A stretch of 64,000 nucleotides of DNA from Cinnamomum chago (taxonomy: Eukaryota; Streptophyta; Magnoliopsida; Laurales; Lauraceae), in the NCBI GenBank assembly GCA_038049695.1, contig CP142456.1, positions 70,056,922 to 70,120,921 of the forward strand, read 5' to 3'. Numbering within the stretch: position 1 is the first letter of the stretch; each line of letters starts with the position of its first letter. This document shows positions 11,383 through 20,645 of the stretch, piece by piece. The position numbers and the translations under genes are program-made. A model generated the notes under the pieces. The model was given only the letters and a program-made list of their open reading frames with translations, was not told the origin of the DNA and made no database searches.

Positions 11383-11767
11383 GGGAGAGAGCTTCGCAGA
11401 GAGAGAGATCAGGCGACAGACAGATCGTGAGAGAGAGATCTCAGGGGAGTCGTCGTCCGATCGTCGTCGTGGTGAGAGAGAGAGCAGGCGAGAGACAGAG
11501 AGAGATGGGTTTTTTTGGGCGTAGCCGTCCGATTGTCGTCGTCCGAGAGAGAGAGAGGCGAAAGAGAGTCGAGAGTCGAGAGTCAGAGAGAGACGAGAGA
11601 GAGAGCGGCAGGTAAGAAGGGGGAAAAGAGAAAGGGGGAAGTTTTGATAAGAGCGGGCCGAAGATGAAAAATCACATTGCACTGTTGCAAAATTCAAATT
11701 CACCGTTGGGCCGTTGGGCCAAGCACGTTGCAGCTTGTATTATGAACCGCTGCAGCGTGTGTGATCC
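11383..11767 (-). repeat. Right inverted arm of the 7.4-kb element
   Basis: GA-rich mirror of 4331-4860, including GATCGTGAGAGAGAGATCTC and the terminal GTTGCAGCTTGTATTATGAAC / GTGTGTGATCC. Frames through it give Arg/Ser/Glu-rich low-complexity peptides that I do not treat as genes. Confidence 0.8.
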
Positions 11768-12017
11768 AGCAAAAAAAATGTGGGGCCTCTGTCCCTCACC
11801 CTAGCAGAAAAACATCTGAAAAAATATTATGTGGGGGTGTCTGTCCCTCACCAAAGCAGAAAAACCTACAAAAAAAACAAAAAAACAAAAAAAGGAGTGG
11901 GGTGCTACCAAGTTGCAAACTGTTTCCACCAACCAACTTATTTGGGCATAAATCCCTACCTTCCTTCAAGCTTACTCTTATTTAGTGCCCTTGTCCCTGG
12001 GCATTCTTTTCCTCCTC

Positions 12018-12056
<39 letters not shown>

Positions 12057-13870
12057 ACCTTCTCTGTTTAATATGGCTATTCGCCCATTTTTTCTACCTT
12101 CTGGCCCTCGAGTAAAACCTCTACTTGCTTACATGGTAGGGAAAAAACTATTTCTCAATCAAGTTTCTCCGCAAATGCCTTGGGGCTGCTAGATGATCCC
12201 TCAAAATAGAGTCCTTGATGTTGACAGTCCGATTTCATAGTCATGGAAAAGGGAGAATGGTCTTCATAATCCAGCCCAGACGAGAAGATCCCACTTCAAA
12301 TGGGCGAGGGTTGGAAAGAAGACACACCAGAATCCTACCCAGACGAGAAGATCCCCACTTCAAATGGGTGTATGTGGCTATCTGACATGGTCAGCCCCCT
12401 TTTTGGTTTCCAATGAATTTCAAACTTGCATTGGGCGGGCTCTCTAATTTTTTAGGGTGCTGCTATTGGAACACAAAAAATCTCCCTTCCCACACATACA
12501 TTTAAAAAAAATTTAAAAAAACCCTTTGAAATTACATTTTTGCCCACCCTCCTCCTTTCTCTTCCCCCACCTTCCCTCCATCTCCGGTGCAGCCCTGCAC
12601 CGGCGGCGGCGGCCGGCTTCGGCTCGGGACAGCAGTGAATCCCTCCTCCCCTCCATTCCCTCCCTCTCCCTCTCCCATTGTTTTCTCCCTTCTCCCTTTC
12701 TCTCCCTCCTCATCTCCGCCTCCGGCCTGGATCGACGGCGACAACTGGCTCCAGAGTATGTGCTGGTGCAGTGCGCAGTGGGTGTAGGTGCAGGTGAGGG
12801 AAGAAGAAAGGGCGAGTAAGTAGAAAGGGAGAGAGGAGGAAAGATGCGAAAGAAAGGAGAGGAAGGGGTGCGCAGGTGGTGTGCGGTGGAGGAAGAAGAA
12901 AGTGCAGTGGTGTTGCGTGCAGGTGAGGGAGAAGAAGGCCAAGGAGAGAAGGAGAGAAAGAAGAAGAAAGAGGGGAGGTGATGCAGATGCAGTGGGTGAG
13001 AGGAGAGGAGGTGCGTACCTGGTTTCGGAGTCCGGCTGCAAGGGAGATGGAGAGGGAGGTGCTGGCACCGCAAGGAAGATGGAGAGGCGGAGGCGGCAAT
13101 GCAAGGAGTGTTGGTGGCGTGGAGTCCGGATCTGCGATGGGAGCCCAGGATCGATCTGCGCCTTGGTTGCGAGATGGAAGATGAAGGTGAGACGGATCTG
13201 GAGTGATTGTTGCGCAGGGATGGCAATGAAGCAGGGGGTTGGCGTGAGATGGAGATGAAGGTGGGTCGTCTGCATGCTTGGGAGTTGAAGATGGGTCGAG
13301 ATCTGCGCCTAGGGACGCAGTGAGATGGCTGAGAGCGATGGAGAGGATGGTGATAGGGTCTTCTTTGACGCCGGTGCAGGGCAAGGCCGGAGGAGTTGAC
13401 GGCTGCAAGCCCACTGCGCACTGCACCAGCGCATTGGAGCCAGTTGTCGCCGTCGATCCAGGCCGGAGGCGGAGATGGGGAGGGAGAGAAAGGGAGAAGG
13501 GAGAAAACAATGGGAGAGGGAGAGGGTGGGAATGGAGGGGAGGAGGGATTCACTGCTGTCCCGAGCCGAAGCCGGTGGCCGCCGCCGGTGCAGGGCTGCG
13601 CCGGAGATGGAGGGAAGGTGGGGGAAGAGAAAGGAGGAGGGTGGGCAAAAATGTAACTTCAAAGGGTTTTTTAATTTTTTTTTTTAAATGTGTGTGTGGG
13701 AAGGGAAATTTTCTGTGTGCCAATAGCAACACCCATTTTTTAAACCAAAAGCAAACCCAAGCAGTACGCCTATATCAGGCCCTTTTACTGATGACGTCAG
13801 TGCCACGTCATTGTCCCTCACCACATGGTGAGGGAAGGATGTACCTGAACATTATATTTATATATATATG
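11768..13870. repeat. 0.8-kb direct repeat, copy B (split by a MULE)
   Basis: Same orientation and landmarks as 3531-4325. The part before the insertion is 11768-12454 and the part after it is 13735-13870. Removing the 1,280-bp insert and one copy of its target duplication leaves about 815 bp, nearly the length of copy A. The (GA)n tract is at 12020-12053. The as-1-like pair and TATA tract recur at 13790-13870. After 13870 the sequence is unrelated to what follows copy A. Confidence 0.85.
12455..13734. mobile_element. 1,280-bp non-autonomous MULE with about 325-bp inverted ends
   Basis: The left end GGGTGCTGCTATTGGAACAC mirrors the right end GTGTGCCAATAGCAACACCC. The arms match over 12455-12782 and 13410-13734, including CACCGGCGGCGGC, GGGACAGCAGTGAATCCC and GATCGACGGCGACAACTGGC. 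ATTTTTTA is present on both sides (12447-12454 and 13735-13742) but once in the uninterrupted copy at 4192-4204, so it is a target duplication of 8 bp. Mutator-like elements usually give 9 bp (8-11), and the long arms favour that class over hAT. The GC-rich core (12783-13409) has no recognised gene, although its composition is unlike the host DNA and may be captured sequence. Confidence 0.88.
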
Positions 13871-14827
13871 AATTGGGTTCGGATTGGCTACCGTAACCAT
13901 GACCCGAACAATAAGCAATGTGATCCACAGCAAGTTACAGCTGACATAAGTAGAGATGCACAAGGACTGGCTGGGAACCTTGCAACACATGCTGAGATAT
14001 CCACCTTGGGTCTACATAGAGATAATCTGGAACATAGGGATGTATATCAAATTTCAGTTCAATAGGGGTGGATCTCACCATCCGAATGAGCACATGATGG
14101 AAACATAATTAATGTCACATTAGCACCTAATCACGTTTTCCATCATATGTTCAATCATACACTAGGACCTATTGCTATTGAAATGAAATTTGAGGCTATA
14201 TCTCTAGAGGGGGCGGGATTCATCTTAAATAACCATGATTATTTCTATGTGGGCCCCATGATGGAGATCCAAGGATGTGACACATGGTTCCCGTGTAATA
14301 GCTAGGATAGGGATCTGACTCTTACTGCAATGAACTGGATTTTGTTAGCATTCTTAGGCCTGTGGACTAGATCTAGGCCTTTCTTCGACCCCGATAGTTA
14401 AACAGGCCGGCTTGGTCTGTGTATATCCAAAGGCCCTGCCTAGCCCTGTATATTTCGTCCAAATAACTACATATATTTTGCAAATACCTTTTACTCAATT
14501 CTCTGTGGTTGATTACTTTGAAGCTTTTTACCCCGTAGTAAAGTGGAAATGGATCCCCTGTTTGCCTATTTGGACCAATCGGGGGTGCCACATGGGGTTG
14601 AGAAGTCACATTCTATCTCTTCAAAAAAAAAAAAAAAAAACTCATCTCCTTAAAAAATTCTTCTTCCCATGTGGCACCCCCGATTGATACAAAAAAAGAA
14701 TCCGGATCAGTAGTAAAGTTTACTTTTGTTCGGGTGCTTTTAACCCTAGTTGTAATGTCCGTTGGACCAACTGGAAAAAAAATCATTTTTCCATAGAAAT
14801 TTAAAGGAAAAGGTTTATATGGATCAT
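13871..14827. repeat. Unassigned sequence containing a 21-bp perfect inverted repeat
   Basis: No gene recognised. CAATCGGGGGTGCCACATGGG at 14576-14596 is perfectly inverted at 14666-14686 around a 69-base loop rich in A. Weaker pairing extends outward to GGATCC (14551) and GGATCAG (about 14704). It is probably a small MITE remnant. Confidence 0.55.
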
Positions 14828-15480
14828 ACACCTGGATTGGTTGCTAAAGGACAAGATGGCAAAGTTTGTTTTCTTAAAAAAGTCCTTATATGGACTCAAA
14901 CAGTACCCCCAACCTTAGTTTGAAAGGTTTTAGTAGAGTTGTGCTTAAATATGAGTTCGAATGGTGTTTTACGAATCTGTGAAAAGAAGGAATATGAAGG
15001 TAGTTATAAGAAGTGATGTTGGTGATATGGTTGCATAGTTATTAATTTTCTTTTGTTTAGATTGAAACTTTTCGGTTTGAATTTCGGTCAATGTCGGCCA
15101 AAATCTTGAATTTCGATTGATTTCGGCCGAAATGAAATTTTACATAATTAATTTTTTTTTACTTTTTTTAACACATATATATTTTGTATTTATTATATTT
15201 TCAAAAAAATATAATTCCAAAAAAATACTATAATGGATTAAATCTATATTTATTACTTTTTCTATTATATGTATATATATATATTATTTTATATTTTTCC
15301 CAAAATATAATTCCGAAAAGCTTCACCGAAATCTCAAATCAATCGAAACTTTTCATTTTACAGACTAGAGCGAAATAAGGTTCAAAACGATATTAACAAC
15401 TATACATGGTTGTCACAGGAAGTGATGTTGACGACACCTCTCAGTTAAAAGATTTTTTGAAGAGGAGTTTGAGCTAGTGC
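14828..15480 (+). pseudogene. Decayed Ty1/copia reverse-transcriptase remnant, split by a MITE
   Basis: The copia RT hallmark PG.VAKGQDGKVCFLKKSLYGLKQ (read across one frameshift near 14880) lies at 14830-14915. FERF, then SRVVLKYEF after another shift, follow to about 14985. At 15019-15033 GTT GGT GAT ATG GTT corresponds to the catalytic YVDDMV region with its second D-D partly altered. After the MITE the reading resumes as VVTGSDVDD.SQLKDFLKRSL (15407-15470). Several stops and shifts show it is long dead. Nothing of integrase or LTRs is recognisable nearby. Confidence 0.75.
15034..15405. mobile_element. 372-bp hAT-like MITE, family 1 copy 1
   Basis: Ends CATAGTTATTAAT and ATTAACAACTATA. 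The flanks TATGGTTG (15026-15033) and CATGGTTG (15406-15412 plus the base before) match at seven of eight bases, and the host reading frame (copia RT) is continuous across them. The interior repeats TTTCGGCC/GGCCGAAAT words and AT runs. A second copy in the opposite orientation lies at 19768-20149. Confidence 0.8.
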
Positions 15481-16257
15481 TTGGAACCACCTCTCATCCT
15501 TCTCGATTCCACTCCGAAAATGCAGATCATAATTTTTAGAGTGAAATCGTCCTCAGAGCACTGTTCGACTATTCTTGATCATGGTTCAATCAATATGGAG
15601 CGAACCATGCAGAATCTTTGATTTTATGTGCATTTTCTTTTTCTATAAGTTCTTTACTTTTGAATGAATAAACTTATTTTAATTTATTAATTTTTATTGT
15701 ATATTTCACGCGATCAAATTGCAAAGTTAAATTTTGTTTCTCTATTTTTTATTCTTGAACACATAGATAGGATATATTTGTGTCCATTAGTTAATTATTT
15801 ATAAACTCATAATCACTATATTTTATAGGCACTTTGGATATATAATTATAATTAATTTTTAAATTCAGTGCTTTGGCGTTCTCACTGCTCTGGTGGAGCC
15901 CACTACCACAAAAACATTGCCTATACCCAGTCCAAGGTGGGCCATGCTGAGGTGTGCTTATACAAATCCACAAGTTAACGGCTCAGATTTTGTAGAAGTA
16001 TCTAGACTGGATTTTTTCAGTACACATACACGTGCGCGTGAATGCTCTGGAATTTGATCTCGTGTTACCGTAACTAGCCACAGTGATGCGTTTAGGGTTT
16101 CGCTATTCATGTGACTCTTATCATCCGTCCATCTTGTCAGGTGTACGGTGCATATGAATCATAACACCCTATAAATAGTATCTATATCTATGATCTTTCC
16201 AACCTCGCATGCCTTCTTCAGCACTCCTACGGAGTAGGTCAAGGTACTGCTTCCAAT
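15481..16257. other. Unassigned AT-rich sequence
   Basis: No gene, repeat pair or RNA gene recognised. Short frames lack family signatures. Confidence 0.3.
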
Positions 16258-16390
16258 GCTCCTTTTCTTTCTAGATTTGTTGAGCTTATCGTAGATTTGC
16301 TCCTTTTCTTTCTAGATTTGTTGAGCTTAGCCTAGATTTGTTGAGCTTAGTCAGGTGGATGCTCCTTTTGTTTCTAGATTTGTTAAGCTT
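16258..16390. repeat. Irregular tandem repeat of a TTTCTAGATTTGTTGAGCTTA unit
   Basis: The core TCTAGATTTGTTGAGCTTA, preceded in three cases by TGCTCCTTTT, appears four times with slight variation. Confidence 0.7.
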
Positions 16391-16546
16391 ATTCATATGG
16401 GTTCTATGAGTTTTCAGATCTTTCATGTAGTGTCTTGGATGATTTTTTTTTTTTTTTTTTATGAAAAAGATGATTATATTAAACAAGGAACAAGAACAAA
16501 AGGAAGCAGTAATAGCAGAGGATCCAAAGGAACCAAAAGAACCCAA

Positions 16547-16656
16547 AAGCCAAAAGATATTGATAACTTATTGATTTCCGGGTTGGTAGTAGTTAGTCTT
16601 TAAGCCAAAAGATATTGATAACTTATTGATTTCCGGGTTGGTAGTAGATAGTGTTT
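16547..16656. repeat. 55-bp perfect tandem duplication
   Basis: AAGCCAAAAGATATTGATAA through GGTTGGTAGTAG occurs at 16547 and again at 16602, almost without change, indicating a recent duplication. The flanking 16660-18200 is unassigned; it includes short open frames but no recognisable gene. Confidence 0.8.
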
Positions 16657-18205
16657 CTAAATCATGTGTTTGTGTTATTTAGTGCAGATCTATCCAAAGG
16701 AGGGAGCAAAGAAGGGTTTGAGGGCTCTTTCAGATGAAAGGAGGGAGGAGGGAGAAAAGAATGGTCAGAAGGGTTTGATGGTCATTTCAGATGAAATGAT
16801 GGATTGGGAAATCTCACCTGTTTCACTAACTCACTGGCATATTGGTGGTGCTCTTTGTAAATGAAGGAATGTGTTTTATTTTTTTTTAACCCACCGAAGA
16901 GATTCATGACTAAACTCACACATTTGAGGTGATGGGATTTCACACGGGATATGACATGAGAATGATATAATAGGAGAGATGCACACAACTCACTCAAATC
17001 CGAAAAGAAATTAACATTTTTAGTAGTTTTGTACTTTTGACTCTAATTAAATAACTTATATGTTTTGTGGGTTTGGGTTAATTAAATAACTTAATACCTT
17101 TTGGAGGAAGGTGTATGTTAGAAGTTGTATGTCAGGATCGGAAGAAGTTCTATTATCTGATATGAACAATCTCAGTTAGCCATTCATAAATTGTGATATA
17201 GAATACATTCATTTGGTGGTTTACTACGTGTTGATTTCTATAAAAATGATATTTCTATAGTGTACCCTCCTATCCTCATACACCGGCAGCATTGAGAATG
17301 GTTCTGAGTTCTTTCATATAGGGCTTTTTTTTAGAGGCCCTTTGTATCAGATTTCCTTGAATTAGACTTTTAGAAATTCTCTTATTTTGTAGAATGTGGA
17401 ATTTCATCTCCTACAATCTGCAATGGAATCTAATCTAACTAATCTTCACATCTAATAAATCATGTCGTGTGTGTCTTCTTCAAGTATCCCTTCTTTACAA
17501 AGAGCATCCATTTGTGTGCTGAAGGTTATTGAAATTCATTAGACTTCTTGATCCTTCATTTCAATGAATAACAACTATGAGAAGCCATGGTTTATGAGGT
17601 TTTATTGCTGCCCTTTTCGTTCAAATTAGTCAAGAATGAGAAATCTTGGAGGTATGACACTTCTATAAATTTGTCTATCTATGCTGGCAGGTATGGCACT
17701 TCTATAAATTTCACCTTCCAATTAGTACATGTTTTTCTATATTCGTTTTTAAGTCTTTTACAAAGGATTTGTTTCTCTTAAAAGTTACTATGCAGGGGCA
17801 AGGGAGTTGTCCATTGACTGTTGATTTTTTTGCCTTCTGTAGGTCTAGAATCCCATTGTTAGCGTTGTCTAATATAGTAATCTAACTGGTTTCTGCTTTT
17901 ATGAATTTAGCTTTCTATCTGCAAGAACCTTTGCTGCTTAGGCTATTTTATTTCTCCTTTCCGGTATCTTTATCATCAAAGTTTTGTTCCAACTATGTTT
18001 GGGTATATACAAGAATTCAAATTCAGTTTCTCTATTCTGATGATAATGACCTATATGACCTCTATACTATTGGTGTTGGTACATCTTCACAGTTGCCTAC
18101 TTTAATAGAAGAACTTTCACATTGTAGTACTTAATAGAATTAGCTCCTAACCGTGTTTTCGGTATTGTTTCCTGGATTTTGTGTGCTTTTTTTTTTTTTA
18201 ATCCA

Positions 18206-18440
18206 GAGACGGTGGTCAATTTTTGGCGCTTCAATTTCTGGCCCATTCATGTTTGGGTGATGGAAGGTAGCTGCAATTCTGTTGAAAATGCATTGAGATG
18301 CAGGAAAAGATGGAATGCTGTTTTGAAGATGGGAGAGGTGTGCCTTTGGGAGAATGAAAATGGCATTCAAACAAGGTTGTTAAAGAAGCTAAATGACGCA
18401 GATATCACTAAGAAAAATATCATTTGTGCTATTCAGAATT
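18206..18440 (+). other. Exon-like open segment of unknown product
   Basis: A pyrimidine tract and acceptor (TTTTTTTTAATCCAG) at 18187-18205 are followed by an open reading with non-random amino-acid use: ETVVNFWRFNFWPIHVWVM, then MEGSCNSVENAL, RKRWNAVLKMGEVCLWENE and LLKKLNDADITKKN. The frame remains open to 18616, but the last part is AT-driven. No donor is obvious and no neighbouring exon is identified. It looks like a single surviving exon of a host gene or an unrecognised element protein. I do not recognise the family. Confidence 0.35.
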
Positions 18441-18616
18441 TCCCATTTCTTGTTATAATGAAATTTTTTTGTAAATGGTGTATCTTTTGTTATGATGTAA
18501 ATTGTAAAGTTTTGATTCGATTGCACAAAATTTATCTAAATCTGGAGTTTATAGTGCTTCAGACTAATTCCAAAGAGTCGAAGGTTACCATGTACTATCC
18601 AATTTTTTTATGTTAG

Positions 18617-19432
18617 TTGTATCATTCTGATGATAACTAATGCAATTCCAGGAAAAAAGATAATGTAGATTATGGAACAGGGGAGAATCTCCCCCATTGT
18701 ACCCGTTGCTTTCAAATTCCTTTTATGTAATGTGTGTCAGATGGAATCTAACAAAATCAATTATAGTTGTCAATTCTGTTTTCATTGTCATTTCGGTGTA
18801 TTCAGAATTCTGAATGGTTTTTCAGAATAATAAAAGTAAATAAATATATATATCTAAACAAGAAAAAAGAAAATATAAATTATGCATATTACTTAATATA
18901 GATATTGAGGAAAAAAAATATAAAATAATTAATTAAAGTTGTGTGTGAAACTGCATTCCAAATCAAATTTTTTTAATCCCATTCTCCTTTGTCGAAGGAT
19001 TAGAACAAAAAATTTCGTACAAAACAGAATCGACTACTATGAACTAAAGTTTTGGGCCACGCAAAATTAACAATAGAGGTTTTTTTTTACTGAAAAAACT
19101 CCTTTAGATGGGCCGTGCACAAAAAGGGACCACAATTTTAACATTTTTTAAAAATCTTTTTAGTATTGTCACTCATTTGAAGTACTTCCTCTTCTCCATC
19201 TCTTTGAATTGAGATCCTTTGTGCGTATACTCATGATGAATGTGGGTCGACCAACCACGGTCGTCGTGGGATTTTACCTCATCAAATTGGGACTTCCCTC
19301 ACTCTTCTTTTTCTATCTTCCCTCACTCCATTTATTCGTCTTCTACGCCAACAAAAGAAGAGATTGAAACTCACCCAACTATTCCCGGCGAGCTATCCCC
19401 CCATCCCAACGAGTGATTCAAAGCCTAGAGTA
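18617..19432. other. Unassigned sequence upstream of the C2H2 pseudogene
   Basis: AT-rich DNA with no recognised gene. The part from about 19180 has the CT-rich, less AT-rich look of a 5' leader for the zinc-finger pseudogene. Confidence 0.3.
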
Positions 19433-19745
19433 ATGAGAAACAAATCAGATGCCACGGCTGCTAAGATCAATCGCCCTTGTAGCGAGTGTGGGAGGAGGTT
19501 TGGTCCTGGAAGGAGCGCCAGTGGCGGGGGATCATCCCACCACCCAATCTCTATCGGGCTTTCTCAACTGAGATCCCATCTGATCCCTCTCCTCTAGAGT
19601 CTTAAGCCTTACCGACGGAAGAGGATCATGAGATGGCAACATGTCTTTTGATGCTCGCAAATGGATGCACTGCGTTTGATGATGCTTCATGCTTGTGTGT
19701 GGATCAGGCAATACAATCCCAAATTGGGCAAATAAACTGTGGAAC
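19433..19745 (+). pseudogene. ZAT-type C2H2 zinc-finger transcription factor fragment
   Basis: From ATG at 19433 the reading gives a short basic leader and PCSECGRRF, the start of a plant C2H2 finger. The family then has WSWKALFGHMRCHPERQWRG. Here one base is missing after TTT, and codons equivalent to ALFGHMRCHP are absent, so TCCTGGAAG joins directly to GAGCGCCAGTGG. The finger has therefore lost its QALGGH-like helix and both histidines. The shifted frame continues ERQWRGI.PPPNLYRAFS, meets TAA at about 19601, and resumes with EEDHEMATCLLMLANG, the conserved block following finger 1 in the ZAT4/ZAT9-like group. No second finger or EAR motif is seen. A MITE inserted just downstream. Such proteins are nuclear stress-response regulators; this copy is dead. 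Confidence 0.8.
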
Positions 19746-19767
19746 CATCCGGGATGGGTCTTGCAGC

Positions 19768-20149
19768 TATAGTTGTTAATGTCATTTCGAACCTCATTTC
19801 GCTTTGACCTAAAAAATGAAAAGTTTCAATAATAGAAAAAGTAATAAATATAGATTTAATCCATTCTAGTAATTTTTTTGGAATTATATTTTGTAAAAAT
19901 ATAAGAAATATATAATATGTGTAAAAAAAGTAAAAATTAATTAATTATGTAAAATTTCATTTCAGCTGAAAAGTTACATTTTGGCCGAAATCCTGAAGTT
20001 CGGCCAAAATTGGCTAAAATTGGCCAAAATCTTGAATTTCGGCCGAGATCGACTGAAATTCAAACCGAAAAGTTTTGGTTTCGGCCATTTGACAGAAATG
20101 AGAATTTTCACCCATTTCGGCAAAAAACAAAATGAAATTAACAACTATG
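19768..20149. mobile_element. 382-bp hAT-like MITE, family 1 copy 2
   Basis: Ends TATAGTTGTTAAT and ATTAACAACTATG. The flanks CTTGCAGC (19760-19767) and CTTGGAGC (20150-20157) are an 8-bp target duplication with one mismatch. It is homologous, in inverted orientation, to 15034-15405, including TTTTGGAATTATATTTTG-like and GGCCGAAATC words. Internal GGCC(A/G)AAAT words are repeated many times. Confidence 0.82.
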
Positions 20150-20369
20150 CTTGGAGCCCTTGGATTGCTCATTTTTCAAGTGTTGAGGACTTCAATTTGC
20201 AGGAGGATTTTTGGGTCTCATAAGGAACTAGTAGTCCATAGTGCCATTGGAACTATAAGGTTCTTTTTCGTGCAAGGCCATCTGTGGGATTTCTTTCGGT
20301 AAAACTCTCTTAATAATAAGATAAAAATAAAAGTATATCTTCTAAAGCCAAATGTACGGTGAATTGAAA

Positions 20370-20645
20370 TATGGTGAGGTGAAGCATTAAATTAAGAGAG
20401 AATAAAATATAAGGTGTTATAATGGTGTTTTATTTTTCGTTGTTTGGTATGGAATCTTTTTAACTTTATATATAGAAAAGTGGAGGTTTTTCATCTTTTA
20501 GTAAGAAAAAGATATTCTTTTTTCCTTTTTTTTTTTTTAATTCTAAAGGAGTTTTGAAATTATGTACTTTTGATATGACACATTGTCATTTCTTGTATGG
20601 ATTTACTTTACTTTAACTCAACTAGTTAACTAGTTAACTGCCAAA
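20370..20645. repeat. MITE family 2, copy 1
   Basis: Landmarks AAGCATTAAATTAAGAGAG, AATAAAATATAAGGTG, GTTGTTTGGTATGGAATCTTTTT and ATGTACTTTTGATATGACAC recur in the same order at 54490-54795 and 62985-63290. The right end reads CTGCCAAACAC. It is probably a hAT-like MITE with ends of the (C)CGTTTGG / CCAAACGG type. Confidence 0.7.

Larger units (their letters stand above)
4331..11767. mobile_element. 7.4-kb element with long terminal inverted repeats (MULE-like)
   Basis: The left end GGATCACACACCCTGCAG at 4331 is mirrored by CTGCAGCGTGTGTGATCC ending at 11767. The similarity continues inward through CAACGTGCTTGGCCCAACGGCCCAACGGTG-type sequence (split here only as landmarks) and a long CT/GA-rich, CGACGACGAC-containing tract. 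The left arm runs to about 4860 and the right arm from about 11383. Arms of 385-530 bp point to the Mutator-like class, but no transposase and no clear target duplication are present (left flank GGGAAC, right flank AGCAAA). The interior holds a 188-bp tandem array, a CAACATT-rich tract and a GRF zinc-finger pseudogene. Direct 0.8-kb repeats abut both ends. It is a non-autonomous or gene-carrying element. Confidence 0.7.

Noticed and set aside
11149-11703. 184-codon Ser/Leu/Arg-rich minus-strand frame
   Set aside because: It is the translation of the GA/CT-rich right arm of the 7.4-kb element, and similar frames exist in the mirrored left arm.
3531-13870. The 0.8-kb direct repeats as LTRs of one retrotransposon
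   Set aside because: No TG..CA ends, no primer-binding site, no polypurine tract and no retroelement protein lie between them. Inverted arms lie just inside instead.
12513-13871. Several overlapping long open frames on both strands, Pro/Ser- or Arg/Gly-rich
   Set aside because: They mirror each other across the inverted arms of the MULE and follow its GC-rich, low-complexity composition. No domain is present.
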